NCBI GenBank assembly: GCA_949752735.1
Contig: OX457036.1
Coordinates: 93,228,868-93,292,867, forward strand
DNA from: Lumbricus terrestris
Taxonomy: Eukaryota; Annelida; Clitellata; Crassiclitellata; Lumbricidae
Reading direction: 5' to 3'
DNA: 64,000 nt
A program made the translations under genes and the position numbers. Positions 42,031 through 54,125 of this stretch are shown here, one piece after another. The notes beneath the pieces were generated by a model, which worked only from the letters and a program-made list of their open reading frames with translations, made no database searches and was not told the DNA's origin. Position 1 is the first letter of the stretch; each line of letters starts with the position of its first letter.

Positions 42031-42714
42031 CAGGGTGGGCCATAACTCTAACTTTGATAGACAGAGAAAAATTAAGAGTTAAATTGAGAGTTGAGAGATA
42101 TGCCGTTGATGAAAGGAGATCGGCGCAATGTCAATAATAATTATAATTATTGTGCTGGTTTCATTAAGAAAAGTCAATGGCTTCCAAATATCCAGATTTG
42201 AACCCGATGAATTATCAAGTGTGGAGACTGGAGAGCTATGCTGGAGAAATAGCCTACCACAATATGTAACCAAAACCAAGAGCGATAAGAGAATTGATGG
42301 TCGGATTGCAGCTGATATGGGAAGATTTACCTCTGAAACACCTCATCAAGATCGTCAATACCTTTTCAATGACACCCATAACAGTGAATCAAATGTGGGA
42401 TCTGGTATTGGACACATTGAACACAAGTTGGGAAGCACTATCAAATTGATTTGATATCAATCATTTGAGATGTGATTTAATGAAATCGGTTTTTGCTAAT
42501 TGTTGCTGAGTTGTGTTTTTGAATCGGTAAAAACAGTGGGGGGTCGCACTAAAAGTGAAATGACTTTTTTCTGTATGAAATATTTTGATGAAATTTGGCC
42601 ATCACGTGTAAATATAAATTCCCTTTAAGTCTGAAAACTTTTATTAAAAATTTCTTACTTCAGGCTAAGATTTTGGCAAAAATACGTGTAGAGGTCTTTT
42701 TATGGCCCACCCTG
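42031..42714 (+). mobile_element. Mariner-like element with transposase remnant
   Basis: Ends CAGGGTGGGCCATAA and its complement, with TA on both sides (42029-42030 and 42715-42716). The interior, read in shifted frames, has a C-terminal DD(D/E)-transposase signature: WLPN, PDLNPMNYQVW (about 42178-42225) and GHIEHKL (about 42412-42432). One base is missing before PDLNP and there are stops, so it is inactive. Confidence 0.72.
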
Positions 42715-43357
42715 TAGATGTCGCACTGCATCTAGGTAAAGTGTACAGGCCACATGAGAAATATGATCACCACAGTCATTGGGCTCATAAGAAAGGTTCG
42801 TTTGCTATTTTCTATATAAAACTCTCGCTATTGAGTTTCTAATAATGCGCACTCAACATTTTTTGTGTCTGTATCTGTGACATTCGTGAAACGCTTTCAA
42901 CTTTCGCGCTAATGCGCATGCGCGGGCATCTTGTGTTAGAAGACTGAACCGCCCCCCTCACGCAATGCCTGTCTACTCATTCTCAGACAGGCTGATAAAT
43001 CTATTGTGGCCTTTACAAAGCAGACAGGGACTGCTAAAATGACGCAACAACGTGATAAAAAATGTTTTTCTCTGTGACGCATTGGAAGGTAAGAATGAAG
43101 AAGGTTTCAATGACATTTTACCCATCAAAGTACGTAACAGTGTCTGTTTTGTCGCTGACTATAAAGCAGACACCTGTCGCTGTTCAGGGTTACTAAAAAT
43201 CAACTTTATAAAAGTAAAGATACGCACGTAAGCACGTATTCACGCAGCCTGCAGGACATACTTAAGACAGCTACAAAATCAGTTATTTAGCGCTTTTGGA
43301 AAGTTACCTGTCTTGATTTTCATAGGCCCTACATAAATATTTACATGCACCAACATA

Positions 43358-43515
43358 CAGGGTGGGCCATAAAAATGTAGTCCCTAGGAATGTTTCGAAT
43401 CAAGTATCACGGGCTTAAAGTAGGCCTAATTCATATCTAGCCTACGTGCAATAGCCAAATTTTGCCAAGAAATTCCAAGCTGAACAGCAATTTTATCATT
43501 TTTAGTGAGCCCACC
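43358..43515. mobile_element. Solo end of a mariner-like element
   Basis: Starts TACAGGGTGGGCCATAAAAA and runs to ttttagtgagcccaccc. It resembles the terminal 170 bp of the element at 42031-42714 and the fragment at 57588-57762. Confidence 0.55.
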
Positions 43516-43764
43516 CACTGTTCTGCCCTGTTCTGTTCTGCCGCAAATAACGTCATTGAATAAAAATAAGATATTTTGGCCAGACAACCTGAGTGGGGCT
43601 GTTCTCGTCTTAAAGCTGCATGTCAGTCATAACGTCGTGTTGATTTGGGCACCCCGTCATAATAGCCCGGTCAAAATAGCCCCGTCAAAATAGCCCCGTC
43701 AAAATCGCCCAGCGACACAATAGCCCCGTCAAAATAGCCCCGTCAGAACAGCCCGGTGTAAAGG

Positions 43765-44212
43765 TTTCAAATTACCCCCTCCTAAACATTACCCCCCGGT
43801 AACTTCAAACCGGTTTCAGATTACCCTCCGGAAACTAGATTTGCATCAATCATCGCATTTATTGCACTTAAAAAATCATAAAAATCAGCCCGCTTCTTGT
43901 TTTGGTCAGAAGAATTTCATCCGTCATCCCACTTCGTGGTTTGTCATCAATTTTTTGACCGAAAAAAAATAATAGCCTCGAAGCCATTTCTCCATTGTTA
44001 CTTCAGCGGCGATTAGTATTTTAGTTACAGATGAAAATATTGATAACAAACTACGAAGTGGGATGACGGATGAAAATCTTTTTAAAAAAACAAGAAGCGG
44101 GATGATTTTTCTGATATTTTTAGTGCGATAAATGCGATGATTGATGCAAAATACAGTTTGCAGGGGGGTAATGTTTAGGAGGGGGTAATTTGAAACCTTT
44201 ACACCGGGGCTA
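43765..44212. mobile_element. Palindromic subunit inside FB1
   Basis: Ends aaaggtttcaaattaccccc and its complement; the two halves repeat tgggatgacggatgaaaat in opposite orientation. A half copy lies at 47448-47757. Confidence 0.65.
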
Positions 44213-44770
44213 TATTGTCGGGGACCGGCAAAGTCGCGGAAGAACACGATTTTCGTTAAAAAAAACCGACGAAATTAACGTCTTTTTAAAGAAGCCGAAT
44301 TGATGAAAATAATGCTTGTAAAGTTTAAAATGGCTTCCGGAAATGTTCGCGCTGGTAAATAGAACTAGTAATAGAAGTCGGATTTAAGCCTTTTCGTCAA
44401 TCCAGCCTCTATTTAAGATCTATAAAACCTTCATCCAGCCTCGATTTCTCAAGCGTTTTATCATCCATCCAGCTTCTATATAAGATATAAATGCCTTTAT
44501 CCCGCTTCCATTTCTTAAGCGTTATATGACTAATCCAACTTCTATTTCAAATATAATATATATATATATATAAACCTTGATCCCACTTCCATTTCTTAAG
44601 CGTTTTATCATTCATCCAGTTTCTATTTTAGATATATAAAACTTTCATCCAGCTTCCATTTTTTAAGCGTTTATCATTCATCCACCATCTACATGTATTT
44701 AAGACATAAAATACCTTGACACCGCTTCGATTTCTCGAGCCTTTTATCACTCATCCAACCTCTATTTCAG

Positions 44771-45392
44771 GCACACCTGGGAACGGCGGTCCCAAATTCT
44801 AAAATTCCATAAATCGATAGTGCGGAGTATTGGATGGGCAAACAGTGTGGGTTTTTCATCCAGCCTCCATTTCTTAAGCGTTTCTTCATCAATCCAGCTT
44901 CTAATTCAGATCTAGAAATACCTTCATCCAGCTTCTATTTCTCATGCGTTCTTTTCGTCAGTCCAGCTTCTATTTCACCTGCAGAAGAACCTTCATCCAG
45001 ATTCCAATTCTCTTGCGTTTTTTCATCAATCCAGCTTCCATTTCACCTGTAAACGGTCTTCATCCAGCTCCTATTTCACTTGCGTTTTATCATCAATCTA
45101 GCCTCCATTTAACCTGTAAAAGGTCTTCATCCAGCTTCTATTTCTGAAGTGTGGTTTCTATGCGCCCATCCTATACACTGCGCTATTACGACACGTCAGG
45201 CTGATTTATTTCCCAACGGAATGCCGTCAAAACAACGTAAACAATGACGTAAAAAGCCCGAGAAGCTCGTAAGTAAGTGAGTAAGTAAAGAATGAAGAAA
45301 ATAAGTGAATAAATGCAGCCTTAACTGTAGTTGGCTCTTCCTCTGACGAAAATACATGTTTCAGAATTTGGGACCGCCGTTCCCAGGTATGC
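44771..45392. mobile_element. Nested inverted-repeat element inside FB1
   Basis: Ends ACCTGGGAACGGCGGTCCCA and its complement, flanked by ctatttcag on both sides. The interior again has catccagcttctatttc repeats, so it shares its core with the host element while having different ends. Confidence 0.6.
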
Positions 45393-47246
45393 CCTATTTC
45401 AGATCTATGAAAGCATTAATCCAGCTTCTATTTAAGATCCATAAAAACTTCATCCCGCTTCCATTTCTTAAGCGTTTTATCACTCATCCAGTTTCTACTT
45501 CAGATATATAAAATCTTCATCCCGCTTCCATTTCTTAAGCGTTTTATCACTCATCCAGGTACACGTTTTATTCTTTGTGACGTTGATTGCACTTCAAAGG
45601 ATTCTTATTATGGCGGTTATTTATATTTCGCATTAGAGTTTGTTTGGTTCGAAATGCCCGGTGACAAAAAATCACAAGCTGGATGGACGATAAAATGGTT
45701 GAGAAATCGAAGCGGGATAAAGGTATTTTATATCTTAAAAGAAGCTGGATGAACGATAAAGCGCTTGATAAATCGAAGCGAGATCAAGGTATTTTATATC
45801 TTAAATAGAAGCTGGATGAATGATAAAGCGCTTGATAAATCGAAGCGAGATCAAGGTATTTTATATCTTAAAAAGAAGCTGGATGAACGATAAAGCGCTT
45901 GATAAATCGAAGCGAGATCAAGGTATTTCATATCTTAAATAGAAGCTGGATGAATGATAAAGCGCTTGAGAAATGGAAGCTGGACGAAGGTTTTATAGAT
46001 CTTAAATAGAAGCTGGATTGATGCTTTTATAGATCTGAAATAGAAGCTGGATGAATGATAAAACTCTTAAGAATTGTAAGCTGGATGAAGGTTTTATAGA
46101 TCTTAAATAGAAGCTAGATTAATGTTTTTATGCATCTGAAATAGAAGCTGGATGAGTGATAAAATGCTTAAGAAATGGAAGCTGGATAAAGGTTTTTATA
46201 TATCTGAAATAGAAGCTGGATGAATGATAAAATGCTTAAGAAATGGAAGCTGGATGAAGGTTTTTATATATCTGAAATAGAAGCTGAATGAAAGATAAAA
46301 CTCTTAATAATTGTAAGCTGGATGAATGATAGAAAGATTGAGAAATCGAAGCTGGATGAAGGTATTTTATATGTCTGAAATATAAGCTGAATGAATGATA
46401 AAACGCTTGAGAAATGGAAGCTGGATGAATGTTTTTATATATCTGAAATAGAAGTTGTGGAACTGAGTTGTCGGTGGCGTCTTTGACTGGACTATTTTCA
46501 CGGAACTGTTTACCCGGGCTGTTTTGACGGGGCTATTTCGACGGGGCTATTTTGTCGGGAACTACTTTTTTCGGGGCTGCTGTGTCGGTGGTCGATTATG
46601 ACGGGGCTGTTTTGTCGGTGGGCTATTATGACGGGGCTGTTTTGACGGGGCTGTTTTGACCGGGCTATTTTGACGGGTCACCGTTGATTTGAATGTTCAA
46701 AATAGAGGCCAAAAGCCGGGATAAAACATCGTTTGGCTGTCGGCTGTCAGTAGATTATGAAATCTACGCATCAATGTCTGATTATGTCTCAAGGTCGTTG
46801 TTAGTTATGTGTCCTGCATCTAGGTCGAACCACTGCTGCTTATTAATTTTACTGATTCAAAGAGTTTAAAGTCCGCAGAAAAAAGGGAGCAATGTCAGCA
46901 CACACTTTAGTTCAAATATCCAGTGTTACTCGATGCTTGGATTTTGGGTTTTCTATTTTTCACTTTAAACCGGATTTTTTAAATCAGAGGCGACGCCAGG
47001 CATTCTTCACTAACAGAGCATATCCAGAACAGTCATGCAAGTGACCAGTTCAAGGGATCTGCGATATTAATATGCTCCAAAATTTAATAAGTAGGCCTAC
47101 TAATCAGGTCAAAAAGTCAGGCAAGACTACGATCTGGGCAAAGGCTTTTATACAAGGGCATTTGCCCTGACATGTTCAACTGCAGTTAAGACACTTTAAA
47201 ATTATCGAGGATTCGTAATTGATGCTGCTGTTTACAATCATATCAG

Positions 47247-47370
47247 CTTGTGTCTTGCACTGAACAACAGAGAGACCATAGAAGAAGCGTTGGTCAATAA
47301 TTCAACATGTTTCGCAGGAAGAGCTAGCTATTAGGCTACGTGGAACGAATCACGAACAAAAATGCGAAAG
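47247..47370 (+). pseudogene. P450 gene E exon 2 (5-nt insertion, stop)
   Basis: Acceptor tatcag and donor gtttgt. It encodes SLCLALNNRETIEEAL and CFAGRAS, then Y-stop. Gene F exon 2 is 119 nt and open across the same place. Confidence 0.85.
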
Positions 47371-47447
47371 GTTTGTTACGATAATTATATGACAGCGGTT
47401 CTCAATCTGTAGGCTAGGCTATAACTTCTCTTTATTGAACAATTCGG

Positions 47448-47757
47448 CGTCAAGGTTTCAAATTACCCACGCTTTCAGATTACCGCCCCCCGCACACTAT
47501 ATTTGCATCATTCATCGCCTTTATTTCGCAAAAAATCAGAAAAAAATAATCCCGCTTCTTGTTTTGCTCTGAAGATTCTTATTTGTCGTCCCACTTCGTG
47601 GTTTATCAATATTTTGATCCGGAAAAAATAATAGGGCCTAGCCTCGAAGCCGTTTCTTCAAGTGACTTTAACGGCGATTAGTAGCCTATTTTAGTTAGGC
47701 TACCGATGAAAATATTGATAACAAACCACGAAGTGTGAAGACGGATGAAAATCAAAA
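47448..47757. repeat. Half copy of the ggtttcaaattacc subunit
   Basis: Matches the left half of 43765-44212, including aaatcagaaaaa and gaagtgtgaagacggatgaa. Confidence 0.6.
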
Positions 47758-48535
47758 TCTAGCACACAAAACCGCGCATTTAAAAACCGCGCAGATCATA
47801 CCCGCGCACGATCATAACCGCGCATCTGTTGAAGTTCGATATTGGCAGTTTAAATGAATTATTTTCATCAATACAGCTTCCATTGGAGCAATACTTATTT
47901 TTCATCAGTCCAACTTCTATTTAAACAACAATATTTGTCTCAATCCAGCGCTTATTAAATATTAAATTTTAGTCAAGAATATGTTCAGTAGGTCCACTCC
48001 TATTTTAGAGACTATTATTTTCATCAATATAACTTATGTAGGCAGCCCAGAGGTTTTTCATCAATCCAATTTCCAATTATGGATAAACTTTTCTTGAAAC
48101 CCATTTCGATTTAGATAAAAGGTATTCCATCGATCTGGTTTATATATCTTTATTGCAACGGAGACTCGGTTTCATCCAGCCTCCATTTACAGGACAGTAG
48201 GCTAATATCCACCATATCCAGCTTCTACTTGCGCCAAGTGTTAGTTTCATCAATCCAATTTTCATTTAGGCAAGCACTTATTTTTCAGCAATAAAAACTT
48301 AATAAACATTTAAATTCAGCAAGAAAGTAAATAGAAATTAATTAATTACGACTCGGAGCATTAAAAGTTTGGTGGCTGAACAATTTAAGTGTTGAAAACA
48401 ACAAAGAGAACGATTAATACTAATATGCATAGGCCTATGTCTATCAATGCGCGATTATGATCGCCGCGGCTATGATCGTGCGCGGTTTTGAAATGCGCGG
48501 TTTTGTGTGCGCGGTTTTGTGTGCGCGGTTTAGAC
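47758..48535. mobile_element. Foldback element FB2 with AAAACCGCGCA arms
   Basis: The left arm repeats AAAACCGCGCA (about 47765-47825), the right arm TGCGCGGTTTT (about 48440-48530). The interior again carries degenerate catcaatccagcttc repeats. Borders are approximate, because I could not find a clear target duplication. Confidence 0.65.
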
Positions 48536-48592
48536 CGGAGACCTTTATATAGGTCTACACACATAGGCTACGAGTAGCCTACCACTGGCCAG

Positions 48593-49708
48593 CATGGGCG
48601 CCCGCACATAGGGGCAAGGGGGGCACTTGCCCCCTGGAAATTGGCACCTATGTTTTTAACTTCTACTTTTGGGTTTTTAACGAATTTATTTGCATTAATG
48701 CACAAATGATACGAATAATACAGACAGTGAAAGTCAGAAATCTAGTTTTAGAGATCTCTATAAAAATAAACATGCTGTTATAACTTTCTGCCTTGCATGT
48801 TCAAGCTCTTTCTAAAAACTCTAACAATGACCATTGGCTTTCAACCCTCCTGCGGGCGCCCATGCAAACAGCAGCCTTATGGCCTACTTGAGTGGAGTCC
48901 AGCTGTAGTGCAAATAATCACAACTGCCAAAAAAGACCTACTAATGCAAAAATTTGAAATTTCTCAAAGTACATTAAAATTACATCAGGGAGATCTGCTT
49001 ATTCGCCAGCATTGTAATTATATAAACCTAGTCTGCTATAAGCCAGGCTCCATTTTGTCCATTTTACAAGCTGCCAGTACAGAATCCAGGGAGGTCAAAT
49101 TGTAGATAAACTTGGATAACCTGGTTATCACGCCACAGGATTTACACCCAAAACTGACAAAGAGATCTGTTCAAAAGAATTGATACCCATACTTATAATT
49201 TGATCCTCGGATCCTCCACTTTCCTAAACGACACCCGCATTAACAGTTAGCCTACTATGGCCCTCTGGGCCAGGCTACCAGACTCGGACCTCTTTCTGAC
49301 TACTCTTTGGAATAGGCTTCTAACTCGATGCAGCACATGTGAAAAAGCTAGCCGGTGCCCTGCGATTGGCTTTCGAGTAGCGCTTTAGAAGCATCTAGAG
49401 GAGCACTTGCCCCTTGAAAACTGACACCTATTTTTCGTTCATTTATTCATTCGTTCATTCTATGGACTTGTATTGCGTACCTTTATGAAACTACTTTTTA
49501 ACATCTACTTTTTGATTTTTAACAAATTTCTCAGGAAACTATTCGTATTAAAAATTATACACAAAATGAAATTGAGAAATTTGCGTGAGAAGCCTCTTTG
49601 AAAAATATCTGTATTCTTAATTTCAGGTTTTGCATTTTCAAGCTCTTGCTACTAAAAAAATTTCGAATTTTTTGGGCCCCCCTGCAAAAATTTCTGCGGG
49701 CGCCCATG
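48593..49708. mobile_element. hAT-like element with CATGGGCGCCCGCA ends
   Basis: 1116 bp. A perfect 8-bp duplication ctggccag lies at 48585-48592 and 49709-49716. The interior aligns with the copies at 18446 and 54965. Confidence 0.82.
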
Positions 49709-49752
49709 CTGGCCAGTTAAACTTCTGAATTTAAATGAAAGGATTGACAGAT

Positions 49753-50704
49753 GGTGGCCGTTCATTTCGCCGCCGATCATTTCGTCGTGTTCATTTCGTC
49801 GCCGATCATTTCGTCGAAAATCATTTCGTCGCGTTTCATTTCGTCGCGTTCATTTCGTCGTGTTCGTTTCGTCGTGTTCATTTCGTCGAGTGTTCATTTC
49901 GTCGCGTTTCAATTGGTCGCACTCATTTCGTCGCGTTCATTTCGTCGCAAATCATTTCATAGGGATGTCTCTGTGCGAAACCATAGGCCTATAACTGCCA
50001 GATGTGTCAAAATCATTTAATCATTTAATCGTATTCTCGATATTTCTAGAGCGCCCACAAAAGCAAGGTTGCGGGAACCAGCTTATTCACAAGCACTATG
50101 TCAAATCAAATTGGTGTGCAAAGATCAAAAACACAAGAGATGTGCGGACGTTAATATATAATTGCTCTATGAATATTATTATATCTCTGTTTAACTCAAT
50201 TTACGCGTTTCAAATAATTATGTGGAGATTGCTGCGTTACAGTGAATTGGCATATCACATACCATCTCATTTAGAACATAATTATGTGTTGGAAAACAAT
50301 GTCATGGCACTTTCATTGTATTCGTCGCAGTTTAAATCGTCTCATGTATATCGTCGTCAAATAAGTTCGTCGATTTGTGTGTCGCCAATCAAACGAAAAT
50401 AACAGTGTAGAGCTATGGGTACATGCTAATTTATTTAGGCATAATCAAATTGCTACCAAATAAGCTGTTGTGTTTAAAACGCGACGAAATGATTTGCGAC
50501 GACATGAACACGACGAAATGAACACGACGAAATGAGTGCGACCAATTGAAACGCGACGAATTGATCGGCGACGAAATGAACACGACGAAACGAACACGAC
50601 GAAATGAACGCGACGAAATGACACGCGACGAAATGATTTTCGACGAAATGATCGGCGACGAAATGAACACGACGAAATGATCGGCGACGAAATGATAGGG
50701 AACC
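49753..50704. mobile_element. Foldback element FB3 with TCATTTCGTCG arms
   Basis: The left arm (to about 49960) is an array of CGTTCATTTCGTCG units, the right arm (about 50480-50696) its inverse. The flanking octamers are tgacagat at 49745-49752 and 50705-50712. A unique core of about 500 bp has a 132-codon frame (50004-50402) without recognisable domains, which I do not call as a gene. Confidence 0.75.
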
Positions 50705-50779
50705 TGACAGATAGCAAGGCATACGTAAGTTTGTTTGTGTATTTCTCTTTCATGTAGGCTTACCGTTGTTATTGAACCA

Positions 50780-50940
50780 CTGCGAACGTTCGATGTTCGC
50801 CCTTTTGATTGTATCATTGTCGCCCTTTTGTTTGGTCGCCCGTTGATAGGCGCTCTTTCGAACAGTCGCCTTTATGATCGGCGCCCTTTTGAAGTCGCCC
50901 TTTTGATAGTTACCCTTTCGAAGTCGCCCTTTTGAGAGGA
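50780..50940. repeat. TCGCCCTTTTGA tandem array
   Basis: Nine or so imperfect 12-18 bp units of cgcccttttga. It looks like a single arm of another foldback element; I found no inverse arm. Confidence 0.65.
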
Positions 50941-51071
50941 TTTTGATATTTTGATCTGATTCATACAGCAGAGCCAATTCAATTTCATTCTGTTAAAAAC
51001 GTGCTCAAATTCATCTACGCATAATAAAATAAATGGCATAAACGAATAAAATTGAATTCGATCTGCTGTAG

Positions 51072-51868
51072 GAATTGTAGGAAAAGATTTTTCAGATGAC
51101 TTTAAAATCTATCACAAGATTTCACTACCTGTCCTGAAAGAATTCGGATTTGGAACGAAACCCTTGATGGAGAGAAGAATTTTAGAAGAATTTGAGGTCG
51201 TGGAAGCTTTCCTACGTGCTAAGGAAGGGAAAGAATTTAATCCAAGTGAAATGGCACGCTTGTGCACTTACAATGTCATCAAAAACATTCTATTTGGAAA
51301 GCGAGAAGACTATAACAGTGGACCCGATGCAATCCTTCAATCTATATCGGTATTCGTAAGGAACGCCAGTGCCGCGATTGACGTTGCTCCTGCGCTTCTA
51401 AAACTACTTCCTTATTTTAGCCGTAAATTAAGATTCTGTATACAGAGTATGTCCAGTATGTGTGACAAACTTGAGGAAGAAATTGAACATACCAAGAAGA
51501 ATAGCACAGTCGAGTGTTTCGTATCTAGTTACCTTGCAAAAGTGGGTCCCGATTACGATCAAGAGCAACTGATTTACACAACAAGAGACCTGATTAGTGC
51601 TGGATCTGAAACTACTGCGACAACTCTTTTATGGTTGTTGATGTTCATTGCTAATAACCCATCGATCCAAGAACGTCTTCAGAAAGAGATTGATGAAGTG
51701 ATTCCAAGAAATAGACTTCCATCACTTGACGATCAACCAAAGCTTCCGTTTGTTGAAGCTACAGTTCTTGAGATCATGCGTTTCAGATCCGCTCTTCCAG
51801 TTTCTGTTCCTCACGTGACGTTAAGCGACTCAGAAGTCTGCGGTTACTTCATACCAGTTGGAACTAAA
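51072..51868 (+). CDS. P450 gene E exon 3
   Basis: 797 nt between ctgtag and gtaagt, open. It contains FNPSEMARLCTYNVIKNILF, AGSETTATTLLW and EIMRFRS, ending IPVGTK. Confidence 0.9.
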
Positions 51869-53199
51869 GTAAGTCTAACATGATTCGAATCATTTTAGCG
51901 GCGGATTGGAAGTAAAGTGACTATAATTTCCTTCTGATGAATTATTGATGGAATGAAGCCGCACTTATCTTATGGCCCAAGAATTTCAATTTTACAATTT
52001 ATTTGAAGATTTTAAGTCTTTTCTTAGTAAATCGCAGCAGGTGACAATGAAAGCTTATTGAGTCATTAGATCGCGAAAGAAATCTGTAGAGTTCGCTTAA
52101 TGAATGACTTTCGGGTTAAAATTTAAAATTGTTCATGGTCATGGCAGTTTCGGTTCGCTCAAAGGCAACTTACGAATTTTCTGTTAAGCACTAATATCCG
52201 CAATACCCTATGCAAAACTCTTCCTCCTAATTTGCGCAAAAAACATATAAAGTTCACTTTAAGCCCTACTTTATACATGTAGTTTGCATAAACTATGCTG
52301 GTGCTTGTATTTGTTCTTTCTCCGCTTATGTGTTACGTGCTTGCTACATTTTTGACCGAAACCATCTTTGATGCTTTACTGCGAGAGAGTGCTGAAGAGG
52401 CTGGAAAACCAATGTAAGCTTATAATGTAAAGTGATTCACGTCTCGGCTACTACGATATAATATATTATGTGCAAAGAAGAATCCAAAAATTCCGGGGCT
52501 CATGTTCACTTTCAGTTCAATTCATTTTATTGTAGTAACCATGAAACAATTAGTCAAAGTGTAACGTGCATCACGAAATAGGATGGCAACAAGGGAGGCA
52601 ATAAGGGACGAATATCCCGCTAACATGGACATCTATTTACTTGTACTATTTTGACTGGAGTTGGCTAGACGGTTAACGTCATGAATTGAACAGTAGGCTA
52701 TAAAAAACATGATGAGACTAATCATGTATTGACCTTAACTATAATAAACACAAAACTAACAAAACAAATCAGTGCATATAGGGTTAAATATAATCGAAGT
52801 CATGAATTAAGTAGTCGCGTAGCAGTGATTTAGCCCTTTGCAAATTGGACGACTGTTGGATATGAATAGGAAATGAGTTCCATACAAATGGCCAGTGAAT
52901 TTAATATTAATCTTCGTGAGTTTAAGCGAGCGGATATGGCACGATAGTGGGAAGAGTTCCTAGTGGAGTAGTGGTGCACATCATATCCTTGTTGAAAGTA
53001 ACCTGTAAAGTTAAGGGGTATATGATCACTGGTTTACTGCACAGTATACGCAATCCATTGCTTCGAAAGTACGCAAACACGTAGATTTGAGTAGCCTACA
53101 TTCTGAAAATTCTTAAAGTAACAATTTGACTCTGACCTCTGGGGGTCCGTGAGCACTGAACAGGTTGCATGACCTATTACTACGCCACTGATGATGATA

Positions 53200-53263
<64 letters not shown>

Positions 53264-53486
53264 CGACGACGACGACGATGATGATGATGATTCCAATTGC
53301 TCGTGAATAAGAATAAGCATGCGCTGAGTTTTAGAATAATACTTTATATTTTTGTAATTTGTGATGAATATTTTAGAAGCGACGCAATCTTTATTCTATA
53401 GAAAGTAGAGCGTTGGGTGTTATTTGAGCCACTCGTTCCGTTAAGATATTCAAATAAAGCTGAACTTTATATTTGATTTCTTATAG
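51869..53486. other. Gene E intron 3
   Basis: 1.6 kb, much shorter than in gene C. Both ends match gene C. It contains about 600 bp of unassigned sequence and an (atg)n run at 53190-53290. Confidence 0.65.
53190..53290. repeat. (atg)n/(acg)n microsatellite
   Basis: Pure atg units with a short gac block. Confidence 0.95.
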
Positions 53487-53619
53487 GTGTTTCCGAATCT
53501 ACAGGCTGCTCACATGGACGAAAAGGTCTGGAAGGATCCAGATGTTTTTATACCTGAACGATTCCTAGACAAAGACAACAACATTGTTGGCCAAGACAGA
53601 GTCATTACATTCTCACTTG
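53487..53619 (+). CDS. P450 gene E exon 4
   Basis: 133 nt between ttatag and gtgagt. It encodes VFPNLQAAHMDEKVWKDPD, then VFIPERFLDKDNN. Confidence 0.9.
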
Positions 53620-54125
53620 GTGAGTCCCGAGTTCACTTTAATTGCTGTATATATTGTAAATAGCGACAAATTACTGTAGACTAAGTAAAAATTCTTAATG
53701 AGAAATCGCTGAATTTTCGAGAAAGTGCATGTTAGCAAGGAAGGAAAGGCCTCATCAGCAGTAAATAGTTATGAATAAGGATGTATGCTAGATGACAACA
53801 ACTCCTTACAATGCTTTCATCCTAAGTACCATCGCCAACTCTTCACTTTCCAGCTACCGGTACTCCGTGCTACCCGATCTTCCTTCTGTTTCCCTGTCTG
53901 TCCGTTTGTCTGTTTGTCTCTCATGCCTTTTCACTATTCGTCTGAAGCTCTCCAACCGATCCATATTGCTCTCTGCATCTCGACTCTCGATCAATATTCC
54001 TTTGTGCTTAAATCAGCATGCAAAGGAATGTCATACAGCATCTTCAGAATGAGCAAACCATAACTGCAAGAATTAGCGTTGGCTGTACGGATCCTGTTTT
54101 GATCTACGTTCAATCTGTTCTGCAG

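Larger units (their letters stand above)
43648..46682. mobile_element. Foldback element FB1 with tandem-repeat arms
   Basis: The left arm is an array of CCCCGTCAAAATAG units (about 43655-43765), the right arm the inverse array GGGGCTATTTTGACG (about 46490-46680). The element is flanked by gttgatttg at 43639-43647 and 46683-46691. The inside is also inverted: TCATCCAGCTTCTATTTC-type repeats (44380-45560) face GAAGCTGGATGAATGATAAA repeats (45670-46450) across a spacer of about 110 bp. Long arms made of short tandem repeats are the mark of FB/TU foldback transposons. No transposase is seen. Confidence 0.78.
41561..47246. other. Gene E intron 1
   Basis: 5.7 kb. It holds a mariner-like element (42031-42714), a solo mariner end (43358-43515) and a large foldback element (43648-46682). 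The ends match intron 1 of gene F. No host gene is seen. Confidence 0.65.

Noticed and set aside
42128..42454. 108-codon frame starting MSIIIIIIVLV as a new membrane protein
   Set aside because: It lies inside the mariner element; another frame of the same DNA gives the transposase motifs, so this frame is a by-product.
50004..50402. 132-codon frame in the core of FB3 as a transposase
   Set aside because: No catalytic motif or known domain, and composition like non-coding DNA.
49753..50940. Regular short repeats resembling a CRISPR array
   Set aside because: Units are contiguous or nearly so, without equal unique spacers; the arrays are inverted arms with target duplications, in a eukaryotic genome.
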